Origin: Hyaloperonospora brassicae
Taxonomy: Eukaryota > Oomycota > Peronosporomycetes > Peronosporales > Peronosporaceae
Reading direction: 5' to 3'
NCBI GenBank assembly: GCA_947650285.1
Contig: CANTFL010000174.1
Coordinates: forward strand, 310,001 to 374,000
DNA length: 64,000 nucleotides
Below the pieces are notes generated by a model. The model worked only from the letters and a program-made list of their open reading frames with translations, made no database searches and had not been told where the DNA came from. The translations under genes were made by a program, and so were the position numbers. Below, piece by piece: positions 12,477 through 24,465 of this stretch; position 1 is the stretch's first letter, and each line of letters begins with the position of its first letter.

Positions 12477-14369
12477 ACCAGCACGGAAGAAAAGCTCATA
12501 TCTCTAGCTATTACTGCTTTTATACTTGGTTTGTTGGTCCCGACTGATAAGGTTTTTCAAAGGCGTATTCGTGAGCTTTGGATGTCCATCCGTATGGATG
12601 CCACCACTCCGAGCATCCTCAATTCTTGGCTTCACTAAATATGTTTACTCAGAAGCTTCATCTTCTTCAAATGCTCATAAATTATTCAGGAATATGATTT
12701 ACTTTGCTGAAGAGCATTCTTTCACAATTGTTTGCCCCCTGGAAACTTATTAAAGCAATATAGTTATGAGTTACATGTTATGAGTCAGCGACTCTAGAAC
12801 GAGCATGGTGGAACTTAGTTTGTATGAGTTATAAAGGTTTGAGATATAAGGATATGAGATATCCGAGGAATGACTACATAATAGGGATTGAAGTGCATCC
12901 AGATGTTTGCATCTTGATCTGAAAAATGCTTGTGTACGCTCAGATGCACAATGTGCATATTTGATCTGCATGAAGTAACTTTTATATTCGGACGATCATT
13001 ACCACATGTCTGTGCTGCGGTAGACTCGGTCATGAGTCAAGTAGACTACGCTTTTATCATAAGACTAGCTAGCGCCATTGATACCAAATATACGCGTTCA
13101 TGTTGCTGCCTATCAAGTCTTTCGATAGTCTAACGCCCATTCGTCAAGTCATTGTCACATCACGTGGAAATTGTTGACGCGAGTGCCTACAAATATGCAG
13201 AATAAGCATATTAATACGGCATACCAAGTCATCGAGAAACCGGTGTGTGTCCGCACAGTTTGGGCAGCAGTACGGATATATCGAGTTTGATGTCAAAAAG
13301 ACAGTTTAGCACTGATATGTACGATGGTAATGTTCACGCTTCCTGATTTACAACCTAGTCTACCACTCTTATCCTGCTTCTTTCGCCCGAGTTCACAACT
13401 AGTCGTCTAGATAATTATCGGTCACTTCATTATGTGCCAGCTGCCAAACAACGGACAAAGATAAGCCCAAGCTTGCTTATCTGCTCTTCGTTTTCCTGCA
13501 ATCATTCCCCCCATGGACCATACCCTAACAAGACGAGTTTCGCACTGTGGTGAGCATTTTCCAAAATAAATCGACTAGATTGACATCCACTATCTTAGAC
13601 GTACGACATCATCTTTTCTAGGTTTAGTTATTTTACACGTAACAGTCGCTAGGTGGAAGAGGCGTTTCGTCTTTAATTTATCAATCTATATGGATTAGGA
13701 AGAATATTCAGACGCATGACATTATGACATCATGTACCTTTACTTGGTATGGATACGCACGCACCTATCTACCGGTAAGTGATTAGTTGTCCTCGACACT
13801 AGATCTGCAGCTTCCCACCTTCTTTTGTACCCTTTTCGGCTTTCGGCGCCTATCCTAGTGTCAGTCGTTACTGCGGTGTATAAGTGGTTCACTTCATCTC
13901 TTCGTCCATTCAATTATCCTCATGCGTAATTTATGTACCCTTGTGGGATATTAATTGTCGTCAGGCCTGGCAGGTAGCCTCTCTTAGGGCAGATTATACA
14001 CGCCTGGATGGCGCTGTACTTGCGGAGGCTGATATTAAGTTGCTATTCTATAATTAGAAAATCATATCATGCGGCATGCCACCCTCGCGGGCGTACCTCA
14101 ACAAGTTATGTCTAAGCTGTGTCTTCAAATGTATATACCTGCTTGCGATCGTTCGACTGCTATGTCCAGCATGGATATAATGACTCCGCACGGACCGAAG
14201 ACCCAATCAATTTTTTGGTTGAGGAACCTTATGAATTTGTGGAAGTGTGTATTATCCGTATAGCCGGTCCACTACCTTGTCAGTGATCAGAAAAGGCGGC
14301 CACTGCTGAAACAAGGGATGGTCTACATTACTCAGAACTGATTTGTATAGTGTAACTAACTCACAGGGT
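12477..14369. other. Anonymous intergenic DNA
   Basis: No gene, RNA or repeat family recognised. Frames are short and stop-rich. Confidence 0.4.
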
Positions 14370-14640
14370 TGTAACGGGGTTACGCAACATGTGTGGTTTA
14401 CACCAGGGACGAAGTCCCATTGACGATGATATTAGAACACCATATTAGTTGTCGGGGACTGACGTGTGTCAGCCACCAAATACGAGATCTTTTAAAAGGG
14501 CAATAATTAGTACAGTAGTGTCTTTATAAGTACGTTATTCTGAAGTGTTCTTTTGATAAACGAATAAAGTTCAGTTCCCCTTTTGGTCCTCATAAGACAC
14601 GTGTTTTCTTAAGGCTCCTTTCGCTCGTAAAGTGTCTAGC
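14370..14640 (+). repeat. Possible LTR fragment of a third gypsy family
   Basis: It begins TGTAACGGGG, like the gypsy LTRs here, and has small foldbacks such as GGGAC/GTCCC (14406-14418) and CTGAC/GTCAG, but the rest of the sequence differs. The right end is not defined. No internal proteins are recognisable downstream. Confidence 0.3.
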
Positions 14641-15891
14641 AAACGCCTCGTTAAGGCAGGTACTCTTGAGCAATCTATGCTGTTATTGTCGGAACTGTTT
14701 GGTCCGCTGGAACAAGGGTCGTAAGATCGTTAGGCTCGTTGACTCTGAGTCGAGTTTTTTTAATTTAAGCTGTTCGTTGAGCGTTAAAGTATTTCGCTTA
14801 CTTGCAGAGCTGTGAAGATCCGCTTCATGCACCTTCCTTGCCGAATTTTTGGATGGACAACAAAGCTTATGTCGAGCGCAAACCTGAGACTGCACGATGG
14901 ACGACGACAATAGTGTGTTCTTTCAAGTTGGTCATGCATGCCAGGTTCACATTCTCTCTCAAACAGTCAGTGTTTGAGTCTGCCATTCAAGAAATGCGTC
15001 TACTCCATGCGATGCTACTACCTGTCGTTACCGTGTTTGCGTCAAACACGATACTACTTCATGCTCATGCTTTTGGTGGTGACAAGACGGACAACGCTCT
15101 TGGTAAAATTCTCTGACTCAAGACAGCAGCGGTAGATGGTAGCGAAGAAATAGGTTTCGATAAGATCCTTTCATTGGTCAAGCGCGTCATACGTAGACTA
15201 AATTCTCCCCTACGGGCTCATGAGAAGTCTTCAAGAATGCTATAGAACCGAAAGGCAATTGAAAATATTAAGAAAGCGGAAGCCAAGCTGATCCAGGATG
15301 TCTAACAATTGCTTGTGCAGCGAAAAACCGTCGTTGTGACATTTGATGATTTCAAGGACACCTGATCGTACAAAAATGGTAAGAAAAGTCAAAAGAGCAA
15401 ACAGTAAGCTACATCCTGGCTAGACCATCTCTCCAGACGACTTCTTGAAAAGGATACAGGAGATAGACCCAGCTTAATAGTGTTCCAGTAGGCCTTTATA
15501 GTGAGAGGAACAAAGTGAGATAGAAATCAGTAGCGTTGAGAAAAACTTGCCAGCCATTTATTGAGGAATACATAGCAGCGTTTCGGTGATGTAATAGACT
15601 GCAGTTGGTTCGTCGTTCTATACATATTTTGCTTTTGTTTTTGTCCACACCTGTCTTATTACTTCACTACTACGACAACTGAAGTCTTCCGGGTGAATAT
15701 AATGAACGATTTGTCATGATTATCGATCGTTTCCTTCCGCCAGAGGTTTGTTCAGCGGTATTCGCGTTTAATAGATGAAAAACGCTCCACGTTAGGCACA
15801 CTTTCTAGCCTCGTATTTTTTCTAACAAGATGAAGACAAAACCAAGCTTGATTACCTCGGTAAGTAGGTGTCTGAAGCTAAAAGCTGAATG
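14641..15891. other. Anonymous DNA
   Basis: Nothing supportable. It could be decayed retroelement interior, but no protein motif survives. Confidence 0.35.
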
Positions 15892-16185
15892 TGTTGGAAA
15901 TGTTGTAATGTCGAAAATGAGTGCGAGGCGACAGGGGTGGTCGGCCGGTGATTTGGGGTTTATTTGGGACAATGATGTCATAAACTCGCTGTGCGCAAAT
16001 GGTGGACGTAGAGTGGCAAGCAGAATAGTGGTTGTATTCAGGTAGAGTCAGAATGCGTGCGAGATAGATGACTGGAGAAGAGGGCGTTGGCGATCACGGC
16101 AGAAAAGAGATAACTAGTAAGAAGCAATACAGAATCTTATTGTTCACCTACCGCTTCCTTCTCGCAACACGCATCTTTTCTAACA
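15892..16185 (+). repeat. Copia LTR, family A (upstream copy)
   Basis: 294 bp, starting TGTTGGAAATG and ending TTTCTAACA. It aligns over its whole length with 24155-24460, with numerous substitutions and small indels. The flanking pentamers GAATG (15887-15891) and GGATG (24461-24465) differ by one base, compatible with an old target duplication around the whole composite region. Confidence 0.88.
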
Positions 16186-16201
16186 GGTTATGAGCCCAAG
16201 C
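16186..16201 (+). other. Primer-binding site resembling the initiator tRNA-Met anticodon arm
   Basis: GGTTATGAGCCCAAGC follows the LTR directly. Its complement reads as an anticodon loop with CAT inside a G/C stem. This is the site used by copia-type elements that prime from an internally cleaved initiator tRNA. Confidence 0.6.
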
Positions 16202-16629
16202 AACTTTAGTTGGTGCTGCGTTGTACACGGGATGTGCGCTGGGAGCGAGTTCGTCCCTGACGTCGCGATAGGACATGGTCCGACGATGGAGATCGGCATA
16301 AGCCCACAGTGGACAAGCAGTCGCTATTTGCGTTCACGAAAGGTACGACCAAACTCTGCAATTGAAGGTGAAGGTTGGGTGAAGTGGATTGGTGGTGGTA
16401 TTGAAGTGGTCAAGAGCAAGCGAGAACAAGGAAACAAGCTCGACGATGAATGAAGGATGTCAAGATGAGACACGTTCCGGAAAATGGGAGCCAAGATAAC
16501 CTACCAAGCGAGAAACAAGGAAAGTGACCGAAGAGAAGGTGGACAGCCCCATTAAAGCCTACAGAGAAGCCAGGAAGATCTAGACGATGGATGCTTATGC
16601 GAGCTTCGTCTCACGTCGTCGAGGGGCGG
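16202..16629. other. Short non-coding interior between two LTRs
   Basis: 428 bp without a recognisable protein. Its last part ends in a purine-rich GTCGAGGGGCGG just before the next LTR, like a polypurine tract. It could be the interior of a small non-autonomous element, or UTR of the composite. Confidence 0.4.
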
Positions 16630-16868
16630 TCCTGGAAGTGGGATTTGCACATTTGGTCGACTCTAGAGATTCAACCTACACTATAGTTTACATGAAATGT
16701 TCTTTAGGGTTCTGTGTGTTGTATTTAGGCAGCACAAAGATATAGGTTGGGTAGTTCTCACTTGTATTTTGACTATCCACTGACGAGGCCCCTTTATGGG
16801 GGCCCAAACGCGTCTTGCGCGAATTTTAGCAAAGGTCATTTCATTCACTTAATGTTTACTTTCTAACA
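16630..16868 (+). repeat. Copia-type LTR, family B, with a damaged hammerhead motif
   Basis: Related end to end to the solo LTR at 63301-63557: TGGAAGTGG near the start, TTCTCACTTGTATTTTGAC mid-way, then CTGACGA and the stem II region, and a TTCTAACA end. The start is approximate (TGTTGG appears mutated). It is followed by GATTATGGACCCAATGG, similar to the family A primer site and containing the gag start codon. No target duplication is visible around it alone. Confidence 0.7.
16777..16814 (+). ncRNA. Degenerate hammerhead ribozyme core
   Basis: CCA is followed by CTGACGA (16780-16786), a 6-bp GGCCCC/GGGGCC stem II, then CAAA where GAAA is required, and CGCGTC. The changed base is the position of the catalytic general base (G12). 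Stem I pairing with the bases after GTC is also weakened (TTG instead of TGG). It is probably inactive. Confidence 0.55.
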
Positions 16869-16872
16869 GATT

Positions 16873-17344
16873 ATGGACCCAATGGACGAATACACCAAAC
16901 CGACTACGAAGACACCAGAAGGTGTCCCGCGAGCTTCGTCTGGACGCGGCTCGCCAGCGCATGCGCCCACCGCACCCGCAGTCGTTGAGGTTGGATCCGA
17001 TCGACTGGAGAGCCTCGAGTCGTCACAAAGATTGCATGACGAGGAGGAGCGCATGCTCAGGGCCGTGGAGAGCGGACTGTTCGCCTCTGAACTAGGCGAT
17101 AATATGCGCGTTCAACTGATGACGATGGACGCGATCGGAGACGCGGAGAAGAAGATACCGGCGCCGCGCGGGTACCAACGCGCATCCGATCTTGGAGCGT
17201 CGCGATTCGCATCGCTCGATCCACCCCGCGCGCGCAGCACCGCAACCGCAGCAACGCGCACCAGCGTATGCGCCACCACCGCAGGCGTATGCAGCGCCAC
17301 CTCCGCCTCAAGCTTATGTGCACCCAGGCCTTAACTCAGGCTTC
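16873..17344 (+). pseudogene. copia gag, N-terminal part
   Basis: It starts at ATG 16873 (MDPMDEYTKPTTKTPEG...) right after the LTR and primer-site sequence. The stretch is charged and ends in a Pro/Gln/Ala-rich segment that is only readable after a change of frame (APAYAPPPQAYAAPP). It breaks off at 17344, where the hAT element begins. The remainder resumes at about 19790 with RKFYSKEQYRGLGSGFFDWG. The disruption is by insertion plus at least one frameshift. Confidence 0.7.
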
Positions 17345-19787
17345 ATAAAATTATGCATAAGCTGGAAATAGGTATGCATATGCATAATTTAAGGACCGCG
17401 ACGTGCATAAAATAAGAGATTTTTTGGTGGTGCGCAGTTCCGCGCCGAGTCCGCCGACCACCCACGTTCTGCTCATTTAGCTGACTTAAGCCGCCACCCG
17501 AGCCCATTCCGATGCTGCCGCGCACCACTCCATCCCAATCCAAGCATTGCCTGGAGTTCGGTCTCGAGATTGTCTCCCGGGATAAATACGGCAATTTGAC
17601 GGTGCGGTGCAACTTCTGCGATTTCGAGGGCCGTTACCACGTGACGGTCAACGAGGGAGGAATCCGGAAGCGCAAAAGCCACGACGACACCAAGTATTAT
17701 ACGAAGCCGTTCGCGCCCTCACTACCGAAGTCACCTCAACGGGCAGCACAAGGAATCATGGGAGGCGTACCAGCATTGCTCGACGTCAGCGAAGATGGCG
17801 TACTTCAAAGACAAGGTCCAAAGCGCCAACACACTGCACATCCACATGGACCTGACCAGTGAAACGATCGATTACACGATCAAGGCACCCATCGTTCAGA
17901 CGATCATCGGAGAGCTGTTCTTCAACACCGAGGTGATCGAGGCGCACAGCGACGACGAAGCGGAAGAGGACGTGGCGTCAGCAGCTTTCCACAGAATTGC
18001 CAAGCTATCCAAGCAGAAGAAACACGCCATGTTGTTGTTTAAGCCGGCAGAGCTAGCAGCGGAGGGGGCGGCGTCTTACACGGTGACGATCAAGAATCCA
18101 ATGCGATACCATTTAGTGATTGATCATGTTGGTGCATGTATTTCGTTTAAGCAGACGGATCTCGCAATCGGAAACGCCAAAAACCGGGCCCAACTGTTAA
18201 AGCTGGCCGGCATCAACGACCTCATTGTCGGCAAGTTCGTCCGGGTGCACGTCGCAGTCGCGCTGCAACGTATTGCCGACATGCTCAGCAACGAAGACCA
18301 GCTCTGGGCGTTCTCTTTGGCCGGTGACGTCAGCACACACCGCGGACATTCATTCTTCGACCTACGCCTGCGCTTGTACTGGCACGGCCGGCATCTCAAC
18401 CTGCATCTGGTCGCGCTCCCCATGTTCGACCGCCACACCGCCGAGAACATGTTCAATACGATTGCCAAGCTCATGGACGCGCTCTTCCCGAATTGGCGGG
18501 CCAAGTTGATCGGCGTGTCGAGAGACGGCGAGAATACGATGACCGGGCGCCACCGCGGCCTCGTCATGAGGCTGGTGTCGGCTGTCGAGTACAATGTCCT
18601 GCGCGTCTGGTGCGCTCCCCACCAGATCGACATCATTGCCAAGCAGAGTGCCGACGGAATCGACGGCGGGGCGTGGATAAAGTTTGCCTATTCCTACACC
18701 GTCTACCTGCGCGCTCAGAACAATCTGATCATCGAAATGGGCGTCAAGCGCCCCAAAAAGACGAACCGCTGGGTGCATCTCGAAAACGTGCTTAAATTTT
18801 AAAAGAGAACCGGCGTAGGCTGATGACATTCACCGAGGAGAATCACGCCGGGATGCTGCCGACTGACTCACGGTGGACCGTGACCTACGCTATCGCGCCG
18901 GCCAATAACGCGATTAGCATCACCTTTGCCCTGCTGCAGAACCGGTCTCTGCTGCTGGCGCAGCAAGAGGCCCACAACATGGTGCTTGTCACCACGATTA
19001 AAACCATTTTCGAACTCAAACTCATCGATCAGGACGATGCCAACGCGGAGGAGGACGACGAATTCGTGCGGTTCAAGACAATACGTGTCCGGACCGACCA
19101 CCTCGTCACCCTGATCGAGGACGAGGGATCAATGGCCCGCGATTACTTGCTGTGCTTAGATGAGGCCGAGAAGGCTGTCGTCCTGAAGCAGATCGTGGCC
19201 TATGCGGATATGCTGGTGATAGACCTGAAAGCCGTGAGGGCAGAGCGAGATGACAACAACTTGCCGCGGGAGCTCGTGTCGCCACCGGTTCTAACTGGTG
19301 AGCTGATCAGACTTCGGCCGGCCTACTTCATTCGCGATGTGCTGGACCCACATCGTGAGCGTATTCTACGCTTCTGGTCTGCTGAGGACATCGACCAGTT
19401 CGAGAAGGATCATCGCCAGCTGGTCGCCGCCTACAAGAACGGTCCCATCCTGCGCTGTGCCATCGACGAGCACGACGTCAAGACAACCTTTGACGACGCC
19501 TGGGACGTGGCGCCTGGCAAATATCTGCGACTGCGCACGTTTTGCGGTGGACTGGCGACCGTCTTTCTGAACACGACTTCGATCGAATCAGATAATTCAA
19601 TTCTGAAAATGGGAGGCGGACTCGAACAGGACGGACCTGATGCATTTTTCGCTTGAAGATATTTTCCAAGCAAAGCAGTGCGCTTTGCTGCAGTGAACTG
19701 CGTCAAAACTAGCTATGCATAAACTAACGCCAGTGGCGTGCATAAATTAACTTAGTTTATGTAGTTTATGCATATGCATAATTTTAA
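17345..19787 (+). mobile_element. hAT-type DNA transposon inserted in copia gag
   Basis: Ends carry inverted AAAATTATGCATA (start) and TATGCATAATTTT (end). Further TATGCATA/TGCATAA motifs sit just inside both ends, as is common for hAT subterminal repeats. The transposase lies between them. I could not see a clean 8-bp target duplication; the flanks AGGCTTCA and AGGCCTGC share only five of eight bases, so the exact boundaries are uncertain by a few bases. Confidence 0.75.
17512..19656 (+). pseudogene. hAT transposase, two frameshifts
   Basis: It begins with a BED-like zinc finger: VRCNFCDFEGR supplies Cx2C and, after a one-base shift at about 17720, HYRSHLNGQH supplies the histidines. The RNase H-like core follows (17795-18802), with FSLAGDVSTHRGHSF as the first-Asp region, LIGVSRDGENTMTG, and RVWCAPHQIDIIAK. 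A second one-base shift in the run TTAAATTTTAAAAG near 18797 leads to the C-terminal part (to 19656), which ends with the hAT dimerisation-like region LRLRTFCGGLATVFLNTTSIESDNSIL. Only two lesions in about 2.1 kb suggest a fairly recent death, or sequence errors in homopolymers. Confidence 0.85.
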
Positions 19788-19789
19788 GA

Positions 19790-22700
19790 GGCCTGCCTTA
19801 ACGGCTATGGGATGCCGTCGGCAATCCAGCGGAAGTTGAACATACGTAAGTTCTATAGTAAAGAGCAGTACCGCGGACTCGGGAGCGGATTCTTCGACTG
19901 GGGGCGCACGTTTCTGCGCGCGGTGGGCCTCGCGGAAGCTTCGTGTGGTTTCTAATGGACCGAAGACGTCAATGTCGATCTGCTTGGGCACTTTCTCGCT
20001 GGCACGGCCGAGAGGTACTATCACAAGCAGGTCGACACCTGGTGAACAGACAGACACACTGTAATGCATAATATAGCAGCTTCTGCGTACTTTTAAGACG
20101 TCCATCACTGCGAGCCAGGCAATGAAGTTATTCATGGCCTAGAAGGACCCAAGACGCACCTGGGCCGAACACTTCCTGTATATGGTCGCCGTCAGCGAGG
20201 CGCGTGGTGGTGCCGACTTGCTTGTTCTCGATAACATCGTCCACCACGCTTCGCCGGAGTTGATAAACGTGATGCTCTCCAAGTATGAACCCACGCGAGT
20301 CGACTAACAGCGCCATGCCGAGGAGCTGGCACACTCGCGCAGTCCATCGAGCACGGCAGCATGCAGTGGGTCGTGAGGTCGTCGCCGCGCACGTGGAAGA
20401 CAAACCCAAGGGCGATATCAAGTGCTACCGATGCGGGCGACCGGGGCACATCGCGGCCGATTGTCGCGCGCGAGTCGTGCACGACGACGAGGCACCCGCG
20501 GAGGGTGGAGGCGCCAGCACGGTCCTCGCGCTGACCGAAAATCGCAGCGCGACCACGAAGAAGTGCAACAGGAAGAAGAAGGGATTGCGCGGCAAGTACA
20601 CCGCAGCGAGCAATGCAAGCGACGGAGTGCGATTAATGGACGGCTCATGCGGCTTCGTGCTTGCGGCGACCGATGCCGCGGGCGCCGACCGAATAAAACA
20701 AAAGGGAATACATCATGTATTAGGAAAAAAAGGGTGGAGTGGAAGGGAAATCAACTAAACAAGTCGATCTCAAGGAAAATTAGTTTATTATATCGAGTTT
20801 GATTGTGAATGTGGGGAATGATATAATCGTTCCTCATTAATGAAAATATATATAATGGTGAAGAGAAATAGTTTAGGGACAAAACTGGATCCTCGACAGC
20901 GGCTCGAAACGGTATCTCGTCACCGACGAGTCGTAAAAGCTGCATCTGACTCGTATCGGCAGCGTGCGCCTCGAGGTTCTCGCGCGTCGCGGAGGCCGTC
21001 GTGACGCTCACGGATGTGTACTTGGCGCCGCGACTCGCAAAGAACATTGTATCGTACGTCAACCTCGAGAACAAAAGGTTTGCCCTCGTGCACGACGGCG
21101 ACAATCGCTCGCTCGCTCGGCGCAAAGATGGTGCGGTCGCGTTCGATGTCGTGATCGATAGCAACGTGCTGTATGTCGTGACGATGGCCACGCGCGACAA
21201 GGAGGGTGCAGGCGGCTAACGCGATCCATGGCGGCGCTCGAAGCGCATGCAACGGAAACCAACGCCGACGAGCCGCACGAAGCCTCGCTGTTGCACTGGG
21301 ACCAGCGACTCGGCCACCTCGCGTTAGACACGATCAAACGCATGGCGCACGACTCGGCATAGGGGATTCGGCTTATCAGTAACAAACGCATGGCGTGCGT
21401 GTCATGCATCTAGGGCAAGAAGACGCGCCACGCGCAATCGCAACAAGACAACGGCGCGCTTGCCCATCGATCGCATCGGCGGCGTCATCTGCTCGGACCT
21501 GAAGGGTCCCATGACGACGCAGGATCGACTCGGCAATCGTTACTTTGTGAGCTTCATTGATCACAAGAGCAACTACTGCCGAGTACTGCTCACGCGCACG
21601 AAGGACGCTGCGGCAAAGAAGTTCGAGGCGTTTCCTCGTTCACTTCGAGAGTATCGTCAGGTTCAAGATCTACGTGCTCCGCACGGACGGCTGCGGCAAA
21701 TACGCCAACGTGGACATGTTCTGCGAGCGCAAGGGCGTTGCGCGCCAAGTGTCGGAGATTCGCAACCAAGATTCGAATTACAAGGCGGAACGAATGCACC
21801 GGATAGTTCTGAGCCTCGCGCGCAGCATGATGTTTGCCTGCGCGCTGCCGCTGACGTTTTGGGGTGACGCGGTGAAATACGCCGTGCACATCCTCAACCA
21901 AAACACCACGAAGAGCAAACGCAAAGAGAGTGTCACGAGGTGCTGACGGGAAAGACGCCGGATCTGCGCGGAATCGTCGTCTCCGGTTCCCCGTGCAACG
22001 TGTACATGGACCCGCGCAAGAACTCGCTGCTGCAGCGATCAAATCGCGCCATCATTGTCGACTTCAGCGAGAAAACCAAGGACTACAAGGTGCTGATACC
22101 GCGTGACAACAAAGTGGTCGTCAGGCATCACAGCAAGAACGTCGAGACGATGACGGAGATGCAAAAAGTGCAGCTCCAGCGCGCGATGAACGTTGATGAT
22201 CGAGCCGGAGATCTGGAGGAGCCGGACGCGCCAGCAGCAGCAGCGGCTAGCGATGGTCGCGCAGAGGGCAACAGCGCGACGCGGAAGAAAAGCGGAAAGC
22301 GATGGGCTCGAGCGGCGCATGGAACACGCGGCGCGTCGAAACGCGCAGAAGTGGCTGCTCGTCAGGAAGATGCAGCCGCGAGAGGAGAGGTCGTGAATGC
22401 TTCTTTCGAGCACGATCCGCTCAACTACGGACAGGCAATGCGCAGCGGCAAGAGCGATGGGTGGGAGAAGACGATGCAAGAGGAGTTCGCCGCGCTCAAG
22501 GCTAACGACGTCTGGACGATCACAAAGCGAAGTCCAGGGACATAAGCGCTGCACACCAAATGGGTCTACAAGATCAAGACGGATGCGCAGGGCGACATCG
22601 AGCGGCTGAAGGCGCGATTGGTGGTGTGTGGAAATGAGCAGGTGCTCGGTGTCGACTACACGCTCACCTTCGCTGCCGTGATGGACCTGTCGACGGTCAA

Positions 22701-24022
22701 AGTGATCCTGGCGCTTGCGGCTACGTGAGGGGGGGTGCCTGTCAAGCACGGCGACATCCACAACGCCTACGTCAAAGCGGACAAGGAGCCGCACCTCCGC
22801 ATCTTCCTACAGATGCCGCGCGGCATGCCGGTCTCGGAGGAGACGCTGCGAGCCAAGGCTGCGAACACGAGCGAGCTGGTGCTGGAGCTTCGGAAGATGC
22901 TTGTATGGGTTCGAGCAGTCAGGCCGGCTGTGGAGCCAGCTGCTGCACTCGAAGATGCTGCTGCCAGTTTCACGCAGTGCGAGAGCAACATGTGCTTCTG
23001 ACTGGAAGCGCGACGGCGACGACCTCGTCGTGGTTGGCGTGTATGTCAACGATCTCCTCGCGACAGGGACGAGTGTGGCGGCGGTCGAGTGGTTCTTCGG
23101 AAGCCTCGCGTCGATTGTCGATCAAGGACCTGGGGCGTGTCAGCAAGTTTCTGGGCATGCGCGTGACGCACAACGGTCAGCGCGGGTATACGCTCGATCA
23201 GGAGGAGTCCATCGGAGACCTCCTGCGCAACAACGGGCTCACCGACGCCAACTCGACGTAGACGCCGATCGACGACCGCCGCTACGAGCTGGAGGAGGGC
23301 GACACGGATCTTCTTGGGACGCCAAGCGCGCGACCAGGACCGACCGTGCGCCAGCTCCAATCGCTGTTCGGCTCGCTGCTCTGGGTTGCGCGTTGCACGC
23401 GCCCCGACATAGCGTTTGCGGTGCACAAGGTCACGAGACGAGCACACGCGCCTCGACTGCCAGACTGGAAGATGTCGAAACGCGTCGCGCAATACCTCAA
23501 GGGTACGGCGGCGCTCACGGTCGCGGTGATCCCAGAAGACAACCCGGGTGCGGCGATGCGCCTGGAAGCGTTCAGCGATGCCGATTTTGCGGCCGACAAG
23601 TCGGACCGGAAGTCAATGACGGGCGGCATCGTGATGCGGAACGGAATGGCCGTCAGCTGGGGTGCGCGGAAGCAGGGAGGCGTCCTCCTGTCGACGATGG
23701 AGGCGGAGTTTGTCGCGGCGAGTGAGGTCGCGCGCGAGCTGCTCGGTCTGCGCGAGATGTTGCGCAAAGTGGGCGTGGAGCCCGAGCTCTCGATGCAGCT
23801 GCGGGTGGACAACTAAGCGGTGATCGCGCATATCGCGGGCGAGGCATCGTCGCTGAAGGTGAAACATGTGGATGTGCGCCTCAAGTTCTTCCGCGACTAC
23901 TCGCGTCGTGGCATCATCGCGGCGAGCTACGTCAGGTCTGGAGCAGATGCTCGCAAACCTCCTCACAACGGCGTTGGACGCGACGAAGCTATCGACACTG
24001 CACGCGCTCATGCGCATCGAGT
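19790..24022 (+). pseudogene. copia Gag-Pol (rest of gag, protease, integrase, RT, RNase H), broken
   Basis: The copia domain order is clear. It runs: gag C-terminal part; zinc knuckle CYRCGRPGHIAADC (20423-20464); protease WILDSGS near 20890; GAG-pre-integrase (LLHWDQRLGHL); integrase (DLKGPM, LRTDGCGKY, YKAERMHR); RT (HTKWVYKIK, KARLVVCGNEQ); RNase H/connection (KQGGVLLSTMEAEFVAASE); and a tail. Many stops and frameshifts occur. The RT active site YVDD reads YVND (Asn codon 23048-23050). A roughly 190-bp AT-rich stretch (20690-20878) sits between the zinc knuckle and the protease. It cannot be functional. Integrase before RT excludes gypsy. Confidence 0.93.
20690..20878. other. AT-rich insert inside copia pol
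   Basis: AT-rich and stop-rich, falling between recognisable gag zinc-knuckle and protease segments that should be close together. No identity is recognised. Confidence 0.45.
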
Positions 24023-24141
24023 AAGAAAATATCAAGGACCATCAAGGGTGTTCAAGGAGCTTTAGGATGGACGAGCACAAGGACGAGGACAAGGACGTAT
24101 GCAAGCTCAATAAATGGGAACGAGTGTGAGAGGCAAGTCAC

Positions 24142-24460
24142 GACCGAGGAGGAGTGTTGGAAATGTTGGAAATGTCGGAAATGGGTGCGAGGGCACGAAT
24201 AGGCGATCGGAGTGGTCGGCCGGTGATTTGGGGTTTATTTGGGACCATGATGTCATAAACTCGCTGTGCGCAAAAGGTGGACGTATAGTGACAAGCAGAA
24301 TAGTGGTTGTATTGAGGTAGAGTCAGAATGCGAGCGAGATAGATGACTGGAGCAGAGGTTATTTGGCGAGCACGGCAGAGAAGAGAGAACTAGTAAGAAG
24401 CAATACAGAATCTTATTGTTCACCTACCGCTTACTTCTCGCAACACGCATCTTGCCTACA
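24142..24460 (+). repeat. Polypurine tract and copia LTR, family A (downstream copy)
   Basis: GACCGAGGAGGAG (24142-24154) is the putative polypurine tract. The 306-bp LTR runs from TGTTGGAAATG (24155) to GCCTACA (24460), followed by GGATG. It aligns with 15892-16185. Confidence 0.88.
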
Positions 24461-24465
24461 GGATG

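Noticed and set aside
17345..19787. 8-bp target duplication AGGCTTCA/AGGCCTGC for the hAT element
   Set aside because: Only five of eight bases agree, so I do not claim it.
22039..22794. 251-codon antisense frame inside copia pol
   Set aside because: Lies opposite recognisable integrase and RT segments; Arg/Leu-rich composition typical of a shadow frame.
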